Source: BJGO01 sp039810885 (GTDB lineage Bacteria > Bacteroidota > Bacteroidia > Chitinophagales > UBA10324). Taken from it: a DNA stretch of 31,282 nucleotides. The notes below the pieces were generated by a model, which searched no databases, had not been told where the DNA came from, and was given only the letters and a program-made list of their open reading frames with translations. The first letter of the stretch is position 1. Each line of letters starts with the position of its first letter. The stretch spans positions 1 to 31,282 of the forward strand of contig JBDHXV010000033.1 of NCBI GenBank assembly GCA_039810885.1, written 5' to 3'. The translations under genes were made by a program, and so were the position numbers. Below are positions 8,699-16,532 of the stretch, piece after piece.

Positions 8699-8703
8699 CA
8701 ACC

Positions 8704-9762
8704 ATGCAAATACGTATCCTTCTTTTTCTTATTCTAAGTGCTGTTCTAAACGTAGTCCAAGCACAAACACCTAATCTGCAAGGCACCCCTGATACTAATC
8801 TTCAGCAGCAGCTCAGTGATATAGAGCAAAAAATAAACGAGCTGCAAAAACAATTCTCGGAGCTATCGCAACAAAAAACACCGGGAGATACTTCCCGAAA
8901 GATTATCATCATAGACGGAAAAAATATTGTTATTTCAGACGAACAATTAGAAAAAAGCTTGAACGAACTATCTAAAGATTCTTTGATTCTTGGCAAAGGG
9001 TTAAAAATTTACCAATCAGGCGATAGTGTTCTCATTACGTTGGGTGGAATGAAAATTCAGCTGCGTGATTCAGATGATTCAGACAACGTTGTTATAAATG
9101 AAGAACAAAAGCAAGAAAAGAACAAGAATACAGACAGCGGCAAAACTGTAAAAACACAAGTATTCAGTCTTCGACTCGGATTTAATAATTATCTGTTTAA
9201 TAATCGTGTAAATCATATTCCTGCGTATCCTGATTTGGAACTCAATAATGCAAAGTCCTTAAACATAGGGATAGGCATCGTGAACGTGAGAATGAACCTC
9301 ATCAAGCACTTTCTTCGCTTTAATGTCGGATTACTGTATGACGTTAACAATTATCGCTTCAGTACCGATGCCACACTCATTCCGCGTATAGATTCCGTAG
9401 CGTTTCAGCCTAAAGAAATCAATGCAAATGTGTCCAAGAATAAATTGACTACCGGATATCTCATGCTACCTATGAACTTTCAATTTTCAAGTTCTGCAAA
9501 ATCGAGTCATGCATTTAAGCTCAGTGCGGGTTTCCGAGTAGGGTATCGTATAGATGCACACACCAAACAAGTCGTAAATAATAAGAAGGAAAAAGATAGA
9601 GATGACTATAACCTTAATCCTTTAAAGTATGGTTTATCAGCAAGCATAGGCTATAGTTGGTTAAACCTTTATGCAGATTACGATATGAGTACTATGTTCA
9701 GGGAGGGAGTGCAACCTTTGCTTACTCCTTTTCAAGTTGGCATAGTGTTAGCAGGCTTTTAA
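8704..9762 (+). CDS. Outer-membrane beta-barrel protein with N-terminal coiled coil
   Basis: The 352-residue product has a signal peptide (about 1-20, VQA cleavage), a coiled-coil stretch at about 33-57 (QQQLSDIEQKINELQKQF), a short beta-rich region with IIIIDGKNIVISDE, an acidic/lysine linker near 120-150, and a C-terminal section of about 200 residues with alternating hydrophobic strands and a final FQVGIVLAGF. This resembles the generic PorT-like outer-membrane beta-barrel family of Bacteroidota. It begins 5 bp after the putative anti-sigma gene and ends at a strong terminator, so it is the third gene of the sigma operon. It could be an envelope component made in response to the sigma factor or the sensor of the system; sequence alone cannot decide. 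Confidence 0.75.
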   Translation: MQIRILLFLILSAVLNVVQAQTPNLQGTPDTNLQQQLSDIEQKINELQKQFSELSQQKTPGDTSRKIIIIDGKNIVISDEQLEKSLNELSKDSLILGKGLKIYQSGDSVLITLGGMKIQLRDSDDSDNVVINEEQKQEKNKNTDSGKTVKTQVFSLRLGFNNYLFNNRVNHIPAYPDLELNNAKSLNIGIGIVNVRMNLIKHFLRFNVGLLYDVNNYRFSTDATLIPRIDSVAFQPKEINANVSKNKLTTGYLMLPMNFQFSSSAKSSHAFKLSAGFRVGYRIDAHTKQVVNNKKEKDRDDYNLNPLKYGLSASIGYSWLNLYADYDMSTMFREGVQPLLTPFQVGIVLAGF

Positions 9763-9770
9763 AATCTTCA

Positions 9771-9812
9771 TAATGTGTTGGGTTCACTGAAGCTGAAACG
9801 CTTCGCACATTA
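9771..9812 (+). other. Nested imperfect hairpin in the 3' untranslated region
   Basis: TAATGTG at 9771-9777 pairs perfectly with CACATTA at 9806-9812. Inside it GAAGC at 9789-9793 pairs with GCTTC at 9800-9804 around a six-base loop. The two stems are separated by 11 bases on the left and one on the right. It sits immediately before the terminator hairpin and may stabilise the 3' end of the message. Confidence 0.4.
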
Positions 9813-9813
9813 G

Positions 9814-9838
9814 GCCCCGCATACCGCGGGGCTTTTTT
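9814..9838 (+). terminator. Rho-independent terminator of the sigma factor operon
   Basis: GCCCCGC at 9814-9820 and GCGGGGC at 9826-9832 form a perfect 7-bp GC stem with loop ATACC, followed by six T residues at 9833-9838. On the minus strand no T tract follows the stem, so it acts in the plus direction only. The T tract contains the stop codon (9837-9839) of the convergent minus-strand gene. Confidence 0.92.
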
Positions 9839-10709
9839 ATTGTATATGGAAAAACATCTTTCTCCAAACGAATTTGTCCATCACACAAGAAAAAAGGTAG
9901 AGCCCGCTGTTCAACTCACGAATTGATAAAATGCGATTCGTGGTTTTCCCATTCATTATCACTTTACCATCAACAGAGTATATTGTGTAAGATACTTCGT
10001 CACTAAAAGAAATCTCATTAGCTCTAATCTGAATATCAAAAGGAAATTGATAGTATGAGGCATCTGTACATATTGCAACTTCGATATATGAATTTGCAAT
10101 AGCGCTGCATCCAAATGAATCAGTATAGCTATAGTACACATTGTAAAATCCGACACCGGCTTGCGATGCTAAGAAAATATTTCCGGACAGTAAATCGCCG
10201 ATAAACGTGCCTCCTTCAGGTAAGCCCGTTAAAATGATATCACTGCTGCCAACGCAAACCGGATTGGGAATACCTTCAATTACGGGTGTGGGGTTAGGAT
10301 GAATCACTACCTGTATAGCATCAGAGGCCGTACAGCCATTGACATCCGTAACTGTAACACTATAAGTGCCACTTACGCCTATAAAAATGGAATCTGCTAT
10401 GGCTCCAGTGCTCCAAGTGTAATACCCTTCTGAGCCTTGTGCCTTAATCATTCCGAAAGTTCTTTCGCAAATCGAAATATTCTCGCCCAAGGATACATAA
10501 GGTTGAGAAACATTAATCGTATAGATAACCAAACTATCGCCCGGCTGATAAGTAACCGCGTATTGACCTGCATTGCTATAAGTTGTGCCATTAATAACCA
10601 CACTTTGACCATAACAGATAGTGAGTGTATCATACGTAGTGCTTGCATAGATTGTGTTACCCGTGATGCAAGCCAACAAAACGCAAAGTATATATAATCG
10701 CTTTTTCAT
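9837..10709 (-). CDS. Secreted protein with Ig/PKD-like repeats and a probable type IX secretion sorting domain
   Basis: A 290-residue extracellular protein. It has a signal peptide (about 1-22), then beta-sandwich segments common in Bacteroidota adhesin-like proteins: WSTGAIADSIFIGVSGTYSVTVTDVNGC at about 99-126 and GGTFIGDLLSGNIF followed by FYNVYYSYTDSFGCSA in the next module. The last 70 residues (IYSVDGKVIMNGKTTNRILSIRELNSGLYLF and the closing FFHIQ) fit a type A C-terminal sorting domain that would send the protein through the type IX secretion system. The usual YPNP start of that domain is absent and Cys residues are frequent. Its stop codon lies in the T tract of the convergent operon's terminator. 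It is short for this protein class and probably has two Ig-like units. No enzymatic domain is visible. Confidence 0.75.
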   Translation of the reverse strand: MKKRLYILCVLLACITGNTIYASTTYDTLTICYGQSVVINGTTYSNAGQYAVTYQPGDSLVIYTINVSQPYVSLGENISICERTFGMIKAQGSEGYYTWSTGAIADSIFIGVSGTYSVTVTDVNGCTASDAIQVVIHPNPTPVIEGIPNPVCVGSSDIILTGLPEGGTFIGDLLSGNIFLASQAGVGFYNVYYSYTDSFGCSAIANSYIEVAICTDASYYQFPFDIQIRANEISFSDEVSYTIYSVDGKVIMNGKTTNRILSIRELNSGLYLFSCVMDKFVWRKMFFHIQ

Positions 10710-10729
10710 AAAATGAGGAAATAGTATCT

Positions 10730-10737
10730 CAAAAGTA
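10730..10737 (-). promoter_or_regulatory. Candidate -7 element for the T9SS cargo gene
   Basis: On the minus strand this reads TACTTTTG, an exact TAnnTTTG match 20 nt upstream of the ATG at 10709, implying a leader of about 15 nt. A T-rich run lies upstream but no TTG is at the usual -33 spacing. Confidence 0.42.
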
Positions 10738-10778
10738 ATTATTGAAAGTTGTTTCTAATGAAAAAAAGAGATTACAGT

Positions 10779-10786
10779 TAATTTTG
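10779..10786 (+). promoter_or_regulatory. Candidate -7 element for pdxJ, implying a leaderless mRNA
   Basis: TAATTTTG matches TAnnTTTG exactly and ends only 5 nt before the GTG start at 10792. If transcription begins at the usual distance, the mRNA starts at or within a base or two of the start codon. No strong -33 TTG is at the right spacing; ATG at 10758-10760 is the closest. Confidence 0.42.
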
Positions 10787-10791
10787 GGCGC

Positions 10792-11505
10792 GTGACCAAA
10801 CTAAGTGTTAATATAAATAAGATTGCAACGTTGCGTAATGCACGAGGGGGAGATTTACCCGATTTACTAAAAGTGGCTATAGATTGTCAGCAATTTGGTG
10901 CCGAAGGAATTACAGTACATCCGCGCCCTGATGAACGACACATTCGATATCAAGACGTTTATGAATTAAAGCCTGTTATTCATACGGAATTTAACATAGA
11001 AGGAAACCCAAATGATAAGTTTATTCAACTTGTGTTGGATGTAAAACCGCAGCAAGTTACGCTGGTGCCCGATGCTGATAATGCACTTACCAGTGACAGC
11101 GGATGGGACATATTAAAACACAAAACGTATCTCCGCGGTATTATTGAAACCTTTAAGAAAGCAGAAATAAGAGTTTCTGTTTTCTTAAACCCTGAAGTAG
11201 AGATGATACAAGCTGCTGCTGAAATAGGCACAAATCGTATCGAGCTTTATACAGGTTCCTATGCAGCACAGTATTCAAAAAATAAATTAGAAGCAATTGC
11301 ACCATACCAACTGGCGGCTTCAAAAGCTATCGAATTAGGACTTGGTATTAATGCAGGCCACGATTTGAATCTATCTAATCTTGCATATTTAAAACAGCAA
11401 CTCACTAAACTGGATGAAGTCAGCATTGGGCATGCTTTAATTTGTGATTCACTCTATTTAGGTTTGGAGAATACTATTCAATTATATAAACGACAGCTGC
11501 AGTAG
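10792..11505 (+). CDS. pdxJ: Pyridoxine 5'-phosphate synthase
   Basis: PdxJ condenses 1-deoxy-D-xylulose 5-phosphate with 3-amino-2-oxopropyl phosphate to make pyridoxine 5'-phosphate, the last ring-forming step of the DXP-dependent vitamin B6 pathway in the cytoplasm. The 237 residues match the family from end to end. They include the N-terminal LSVNINKIATLRNARGG, the phosphate- and substrate-binding HPRPDERHIR (43-52, with H43, R45 and H50), the catalytic glutamate E70 in FNIEGNP, and the C-terminal GLGINAGHDLN segment with its conserved histidine. The GTG start is secure: the in-frame stop at 10759 is followed by no other ATG, GTG or TTG. plsC follows 1 bp after the stop. Confidence 0.97.
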   Translation: MTKLSVNINKIATLRNARGGDLPDLLKVAIDCQQFGAEGITVHPRPDERHIRYQDVYELKPVIHTEFNIEGNPNDKFIQLVLDVKPQQVTLVPDADNALTSDSGWDILKHKTYLRGIIETFKKAEIRVSVFLNPEVEMIQAAAEIGTNRIELYTGSYAAQYSKNKLEAIAPYQLAASKAIELGLGINAGHDLNLSNLAYLKQQLTKLDEVSIGHALICDSLYLGLENTIQLYKRQLQ

Positions 11506-11506
11506 T

Positions 11507-12214
11507 GTGAAAAGGTTATTTGCAATATATGGTGTCATTGTTTTTGCATTGGTTATCGCATTATCTATACCGGTCTATTATTATGTATTTCTAACTAAAA
11601 AAGGTATTGCACGTGACCGTGCCGGGCATAGAATCTCTTGGGTATCGGCTCACATATTATTTTATTTATATGGCATTCGTTTAATAGTTCATGGACGTGA
11701 ATTGGTTAAACGAGATGAGGTTTACATTTTTGTAGCTAATCATAACAGCTTATTGGATGTGCCTGCCGTTGCCATGGCTACACCAAATACGTATAAGTTC
11801 TTGGCAAAACATGAGCTTACAAAAATTCCACTGTTCGGCTATATCATTAAAAATTTATATTTCAGTGTAGAACGTAAGGATAAAGAAGATCGGGCACGAA
11901 GCATGAATGAAATGAAGGCGTGTTTAGATCGAGGTGTTTCTCTGTTCCTTTTTCCGGAAGGCACTCGAAATAAGACTAGAGAGCCATTAGCTGTATTTTA
12001 CGATGGGGCTTTTAAATTATGCTTACACACGCAGCGCCCCATAATGGTATGTACTATCTTAAACTCAAAACATTTGCTTAATGGCACTCAAATGAGGCCC
12101 GGACGTATGACGTGCATTTTTAGCGGACCCATACTCCCTCAGCCGGATGACACAATTGACACGTTAAAAGACAAAGTACGAATAGAGATGCTACGGAAGT
12201 TGCAAACCACTTGA
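11507..12214 (+). CDS. plsC: 1-acyl-sn-glycerol-3-phosphate acyltransferase (PlsC family)
   Basis: This membrane-bound acyltransferase should add the second acyl chain to lysophosphatidic acid, making phosphatidic acid for phospholipid synthesis. The 235-residue protein has a hydrophobic N-terminal anchor (about 4-29), the catalytic HX4D motif NHNSLLD (H79 to D84), the FLAKHELTKIPLFGYI acceptor-binding region, and FPEGTR at 149-154, all in the order expected for the LPLAT/PlsC superfamily. The GTG start lies 1 bp after the pdxJ stop, so the two are cotranscribed. The last 24 bp overlap the 3' end of the convergent lipoprotein gene. Substrate specificity among lysophospholipid acyltransferases cannot be fixed from sequence, so the symbol denotes the family. 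Confidence 0.9.
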   Translation: MKRLFAIYGVIVFALVIALSIPVYYYVFLTKKGIARDRAGHRISWVSAHILFYLYGIRLIVHGRELVKRDEVYIFVANHNSLLDVPAVAMATPNTYKFLAKHELTKIPLFGYIIKNLYFSVERKDKEDRARSMNEMKACLDRGVSLFLFPEGTRNKTREPLAVFYDGAFKLCLHTQRPIMVCTILNSKHLLNGTQMRPGRMTCIFSGPILPQPDDTIDTLKDKVRIEMLRKLQTT

Positions 12215-12889
12215 TTCCTGAAACTCAATGTCAGTAGGTATTTCAAAGAGGCTACTTTTCACGGGCACATTCTCTTCAACCTTTTCGGCTACATACTCGT
12301 ATCCAAAATCTAGAGTTTGGCTTACTTCACGCAGCGGAATATTATTCCAAATGGAATAACGACCGTTAAAATTCATAGCCTCGTATTTAATGGAATAAAT
12401 GGTACATAGTTTACCGGCTATCATTTCTGTCCCTTGTTTTTCAATTCCGAATTGTTGCATCGTGTTGGCATCAATCTTTGAAAAGTCAATTTGCATCGGG
12501 TTCATGTTGCGATTAACTTTCGTGCGATATCCGGTCTTCTTTTCCGGATTAAAACTGTAAGAATACCCGTCAGTATTAATGGTAATCTGAGTAGTGGTAA
12601 CACGTTGTTTACTCGTATTCATAATAGTTGTAGTTTCAATACGGCGTTTGATGCCATAATCATCAAAATAAATTATGCGTTCGATATCTGAGCCATGAAT
12701 AGGGCGAACACTCTTCATATAAATAATCCCCGAACGAATTTCCTGAGGGCTGAGTGGGTCGGCATTATTGAATTCGCTTTGCAAATTTCCAGTATCACCA
12801 ACCTGCGAATGATCTTCCGTAACCTCGGTTTTTGGAGAACAAGAGAATATAACGAATGAGACCAATATGAACACGAATTGACGAAACAT
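12191..12889 (-). CDS. Lipoprotein of unknown function
   Basis: A 232-residue protein with a type II signal peptide whose lipobox ends VIFSC (C17), so it should be lipid-anchored in the envelope. After an acidic linker to about residue 48, the rest is beta-rich with recurring strand patterns (RIIYFDDYGIKRRIET, RVTTTQITINTDGYSYSF, GKLCTIYSIKYEAMNFNGRYSIW), which suggests a LolA/LppX-like or DUF4412-like fold. I cannot name the family with certainty. It starts 2 bp after the stop of the aminotransferase gene, so both are on one message, and its last 24 bp overlap plsC on the other strand. No enzymatic motif is visible. Confidence 0.7.
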   Translation of the reverse strand: MFRQFVFILVSFVIFSCSPKTEVTEDHSQVGDTGNLQSEFNNADPLSPQEIRSGIIYMKSVRPIHGSDIERIIYFDDYGIKRRIETTTIMNTSKQRVTTTQITINTDGYSYSFNPEKKTGYRTKVNRNMNPMQIDFSKIDANTMQQFGIEKQGTEMIAGKLCTIYSIKYEAMNFNGRYSIWNNIPLREVSQTLDFGYEYVAEKVEENVPVKSSLFEIPTDIEFQESSGLQLP

Positions 12890-12891
12890 AC

Positions 12892-14166
12892 TTAATCGCT
12901 CAGTTTTGTTAATGCACCTCGCAAAGCAGCTATGCTGTCGCTAATATCCTGAATGCCGGAAGCGCCTACAGACAAGCGATACCAGTTCGATTCTCTCATT
13001 GCCCCAAATGCATAAAAGGGCACTATAGCAAGTCCTGCTTCTTGCAATAAATATTCAGTAACCATGGCAACATTTGTCAGGCGTTCACCATCAGATTTCT
13101 TTTTATGGACCAGATTAAATTGTATGGTTAGATATATTGCACTTTGCGGGGCAACTGCATCAACAGGAAATCCCTCTTGTTTCAATTGCATCAATCCTTG
13201 GTAGAACCCTTCAAGGCGCGTTTGAATATTTTGCTTAAAGTGTGTAAGAAATTGATTTACGGAATCCTCTTTCATTAAATATCTTGCAGCAGCTACCTGC
13301 TCTGCCTTGGGTGCCCAAGCTCCGACATGAGATAAAATCGCCTTCATTTTATCTATTATAGCAGGGTGTCCGAAAGTCCAGCCGACACGCACTCCGGTTG
13401 CAGCAAAAGATTTCGATAAGCCGTCTATAAATATAGTATAGTCACGTAGTTCCGGATAGAGTTGAACAGGCTGGTAGTGTATTGTTTCGTTATAGGTTAG
13501 TACCCAGTAAATTTGATCATATAAAATATATAACGGTTTTTTATTTTGTTCTTTGCGCCTGTGGTTTTCGTGCAACACTATTTGACAAATGGCATCAAGT
13601 GATTCTCGGCTAAAAGAGGTACCGGTAGGGTTAAGCGGTGAACATAATGCCAATAAAGTGGCATCGCTGATGTGAGGTTTTATTTCTTCTGCCGTAGGTA
13701 AGAAATTATTTTCGGGCTTCGTTTCAACAGGAATACCAATTGCCCCAACCAGATGGCAGTAATGGTTATTATTCCATGAGGGCACAGGGTAAATGACTTT
13801 ATCGCCGCAGTTAAGCAAGGTTACATAGGCCGCATAGATAGCAGGCCGTGCGCCACTGGTTACCAAAATGTCATTAGGCACATAACTGAGTTGCATGCGT
13901 TCTTTCAAGAAGTGGCTAATTGCATTTCTCAACTCGGCGATACCGTTTGCTGCAGGGTAGTTGGTTTGTTTTTCACGATATGCTTTTACAATTTCTTCTT
14001 CAAACTCTACAGGTATAGGAAAAATCTTAGGATCGAAATCGCCAATAGTGAAGTTGTAAATCTTTTTTCCTTTTGCGATCATATCATTGATTTCACCGGC
14101 TAACTTAATTATCTCTGAACCTATTAGGTTTTCAGCCATTTCTGATACTTGCATCGTCTGATTCAT
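12892..14166 (-). CDS. Pyridoxal-phosphate-dependent aminotransferase, class I/II
   Basis: A cytoplasmic fold-type I aminotransferase of the AspC/aminotransferase class I-II family. With the start at 14166 (424 residues) the key residues are N179 in SPLNPTGT, D217 in YDQIY, the Schiff-base lysine K252 in DGLSKSFAATGVRVGW, and a substrate-carboxylate arginine in WYRLSVGAS near the C-terminus. It is closest in outline to aspartate or aromatic aminotransferases, but the amino donor cannot be read from sequence. An in-frame ATG at 14199 would add 11 residues (MLTLVHFKSLF) with no family match, and an ATG at 14154 is also possible. It is cotranscribed with the downstream lipoprotein gene (2-bp gap) and divergent from the ABC exporter. 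Confidence 0.9.
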   Translation of the reverse strand: MNQTMQVSEMAENLIGSEIIKLAGEINDMIAKGKKIYNFTIGDFDPKIFPIPVEFEEEIVKAYREKQTNYPAANGIAELRNAISHFLKERMQLSYVPNDILVTSGARPAIYAAYVTLLNCGDKVIYPVPSWNNNHYCHLVGAIGIPVETKPENNFLPTAEEIKPHISDATLLALCSPLNPTGTSFSRESLDAICQIVLHENHRRKEQNKKPLYILYDQIYWVLTYNETIHYQPVQLYPELRDYTIFIDGLSKSFAATGVRVGWTFGHPAIIDKMKAILSHVGAWAPKAEQVAAARYLMKEDSVNQFLTHFKQNIQTRLEGFYQGLMQLKQEGFPVDAVAPQSAIYLTIQFNLVHKKKSDGERLTNVAMVTEYLLQEAGLAIVPFYAFGAMRESNWYRLSVGASGIQDISDSIAALRGALTKLSD

Positions 14167-14282
14167 AAATAAACTTTTGAAGTGTACTAAAGTAAGCATT
14201 AATCAAAAAAGAGTAACATATAGAAAAGCACATCGGCAGCCCATTTAAGCCGGCCTAATTAATTTGTATCTTGTACCGCATA

Positions 14283-15206
14283 ATGATTTCTGTACAAAAT
14301 TTAAGAAAAGAATATAACGGCAAGGAGGTATTGAAGGGGGTTTCTTTTGAAATAAAAGAAGGAGAATTTTTCGGATTACTTGGGCCAAATGGAGCGGGCA
14401 AAACAACAACAATTTCTATTCTAAGCACAATACTTTCGCCGGACAGCGGCAGTGTAACTATTGCAGGGCTTGACGTTAGAAAACAAGCGCAAAAATGCAA
14501 AAGCCTCATTGGTATTGTACCTCAAGAAATAGCACTTTACAAAGAAATGTCGGCATTTGACAATCTTATGTTTTGGGGTAGTTTGTATAATCTGAATCGA
14601 AACACACTTAAGACAAAGATTTTTGAGACTTTACATCTGTTTGGACTTGCCGACAGAATGCATGATAATATAAAGGAATACTCCGGCGGCATGATGCGCA
14701 GGGTTAATATAGCTTCCGCATTGCTGCATAATCCAAAAGTCTTGATTATGGATGAGCCTACGGTGGGCGTTGACCCGCAGAGTAGAAATTTAATTTTTGA
14801 AGTTGTAGAAAAACTTCATCATGAGGGATTGACCATCCTTTACACAACCCATTATATGGAAGAAGCAGAACGGCTTTGTGAGCGACTTGCCATCATTGAT
14901 AATGGAGAAATAATTACTCAGGGGGTTAAAGAAGAGTTGAAGAAAAGTGTCCCGATGAATGAGTTAATTAAGATTTCGATAAACAATCTTAACAATGAAG
15001 TTTTTGAGAAACTAGCCTCATACTGGCCTCATCTAAAGCAAGAAGAAGAAACTTTATTGTTTAGTGTAAACGATTCTCAAAAGGAACTAGCAAAAGTGAT
15101 TTCAAAATGTAATGAGTTGAATTTAGAGGTGAAACAGATAGACATCCAAAAAATTAATTTAGAAATGGTGTTTTTACATCTCACCGGAAAACAATTAAGA
15201 GATTAG
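14283..15206 (+). CDS. ABC exporter ATP-binding protein (ABC-2 type, DrrA/CcmA-like)
   Basis: The ATPase subunit of a two-gene ABC-2 transporter, with 307 residues from the ATG at 14283. Motifs run in the normal order: Walker A GPNGAGKTT (34-42), Q-loop Q80, signature YSGGM (132-136), Walker B VLIMDEPTVGVDP (152-164) and switch histidine H189 in TTHYMEE. The C-terminal 90 residues form the accessory domain usual in this family. A TTG at 14271 could add four residues but the family start fits the ATG. The permease begins 3 bp after the stop, so the two proteins form one complex in the inner membrane. The substrate (drug, lipid or polysaccharide) cannot be inferred from the sequence. Confidence 0.95.
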   Translation: MISVQNLRKEYNGKEVLKGVSFEIKEGEFFGLLGPNGAGKTTTISILSTILSPDSGSVTIAGLDVRKQAQKCKSLIGIVPQEIALYKEMSAFDNLMFWGSLYNLNRNTLKTKIFETLHLFGLADRMHDNIKEYSGGMMRRVNIASALLHNPKVLIMDEPTVGVDPQSRNLIFEVVEKLHHEGLTILYTTHYMEEAERLCERLAIIDNGEIITQGVKEELKKSVPMNELIKISINNLNNEVFEKLASYWPHLKQEEETLLFSVNDSQKELAKVISKCNELNLEVKQIDIQKINLEMVFLHLTGKQLRD

Positions 15207-15209
15207 ACA

Positions 15210-16484
15210 ATGATGAAAATTGTACTTAAAGATTTAAAGCTTTTCTTCAAGGACAGAAAAGCTTTGTTGTTGACATTTCTATTGCCTTTAGTTCTTGCAA
15301 CCTTATTTGCATTTGCCTTTGGTGGAGTAGGCCGTAACACGAATGCGGATAAAGAATATGATTTACCCGTGTGTGATTTAGACTCTAGTGCGGCATCAAA
15401 AATGACAATACTAGTTTTAGATTCTCTAAAAACGCTTCACATAGTACCTGTTCAACTGAGTCATGCTCAGAACGATATTAAGAAAGGTAATATCGATTGT
15501 GTACTCATTCTTCATAAAGGCTTTTCAGATTCACTGAACATAGGAAACCCCTTGCCTGTTGAATTGCAGTACGATGAATCCAAAGAAATGCAGATCGGTA
15601 TGTTACAACAATCTTTGATACCTACTTTAAGCATGCTGCCCTATAAAAACACGGAACATATTCCTATAATGATGAAAAATATGTTTGGCAAAATGATGGG
15701 TAAGAGACACAACGAAACTGAGGGTAAAGTGAACCAACAGTTTGATGAATTATACCAATCTATTGGAGAAGGCATAGAGGCAAATCCGAATGCCAATCAA
15801 AATATCGGCTTTAGTATGAATGCACAAATAACGATGACCAAATTGGTGTCATCAGTAGATGACAACACACCGGGGTTAGTGCAGGCAATCGGCGGCGTTG
15901 CTGTGATGATGTTGTTGTTCTCTGTTACCGGCGTTGGAACCGGTTTATTAGATGAAAAGCAAGAAGGCACTTTGAAAAAGCTATTATACTCTCCGATAAG
16001 ACCAAATCAAATATTGTTTGGAAAGATGCTGTCTGCTAATATGATATCAATCGCACAACTTACGGTTATGTTTTGCTATGCCTCGTTCGCATTCGGATTA
16101 AAAATCTCAAATCATTGGCCTTCGCTTCTGTTGATGATTATCGGAACAGCATTTGCGTGCTCTGCCTTTGGTGTTTTTGTTGCGTCCATTGCTCAATCAC
16201 GTCAACAGGCACAAAGTCTCTCTACATTAATAATTCTTATAGTAAGTGCTATCGGAGGCAGTATGATTCCTATTTTCTTTATGCCGGCTATTATGCAAAA
16301 GATAGCCGTTATTTCGCCTAACTATTGGGCCATGCAAGGATTTTTCGACATCTTTTGGAGAAATCTTTATATAACAGATTCAACTTTTTTAACAAGAGTA
16401 GCCGTACTGCTTTTTATAGGCATCGTATTAAATCTTATTGCGCTGTACTTCTTTAAAAAGAATATTGTTGAACACGTTTCGTGA
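15210..16484 (+). CDS. ABC-2 type exporter permease
   Basis: A 424-residue inner-membrane permease. One transmembrane helix at about 18-38 follows a basic cytoplasmic start (FFKDRKALLLTFLLPL), then comes an extracytoplasmic domain of about 190 residues. Five hydrophobic helices lie between about 228 and 418, with the ABC-2 signature region GLLDEKQEGTLKKLLYSPIRPNQILFGK between the first two and SAFGVFVASIAQSRQQAQS further on. This is the classic ABC2_membrane_3 layout (one helix, loop, five helices). The loop contains a methionine-rich patch at about 150-163 (IPIMMKNMFGKMMG). It pairs with the ATPase 3 bp upstream. The substrate is unknown. Confidence 0.93.
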   Translation: MMKIVLKDLKLFFKDRKALLLTFLLPLVLATLFAFAFGGVGRNTNADKEYDLPVCDLDSSAASKMTILVLDSLKTLHIVPVQLSHAQNDIKKGNIDCVLILHKGFSDSLNIGNPLPVELQYDESKEMQIGMLQQSLIPTLSMLPYKNTEHIPIMMKNMFGKMMGKRHNETEGKVNQQFDELYQSIGEGIEANPNANQNIGFSMNAQITMTKLVSSVDDNTPGLVQAIGGVAVMMLLFSVTGVGTGLLDEKQEGTLKKLLYSPIRPNQILFGKMLSANMISIAQLTVMFCYASFAFGLKISNHWPSLLLMIIGTAFACSAFGVFVASIAQSRQQAQSLSTLIILIVSAIGGSMIPIFFMPAIMQKIAVISPNYWAMQGFFDIFWRNLYITDSTFLTRVAVLLFIGIVLNLIALYFFKKNIVEHVS

Positions 16485-16532
16485 TAGCATACCCGCTCTA
16501 TCCAAACACTTCACAAACTCATTTCTACAACA

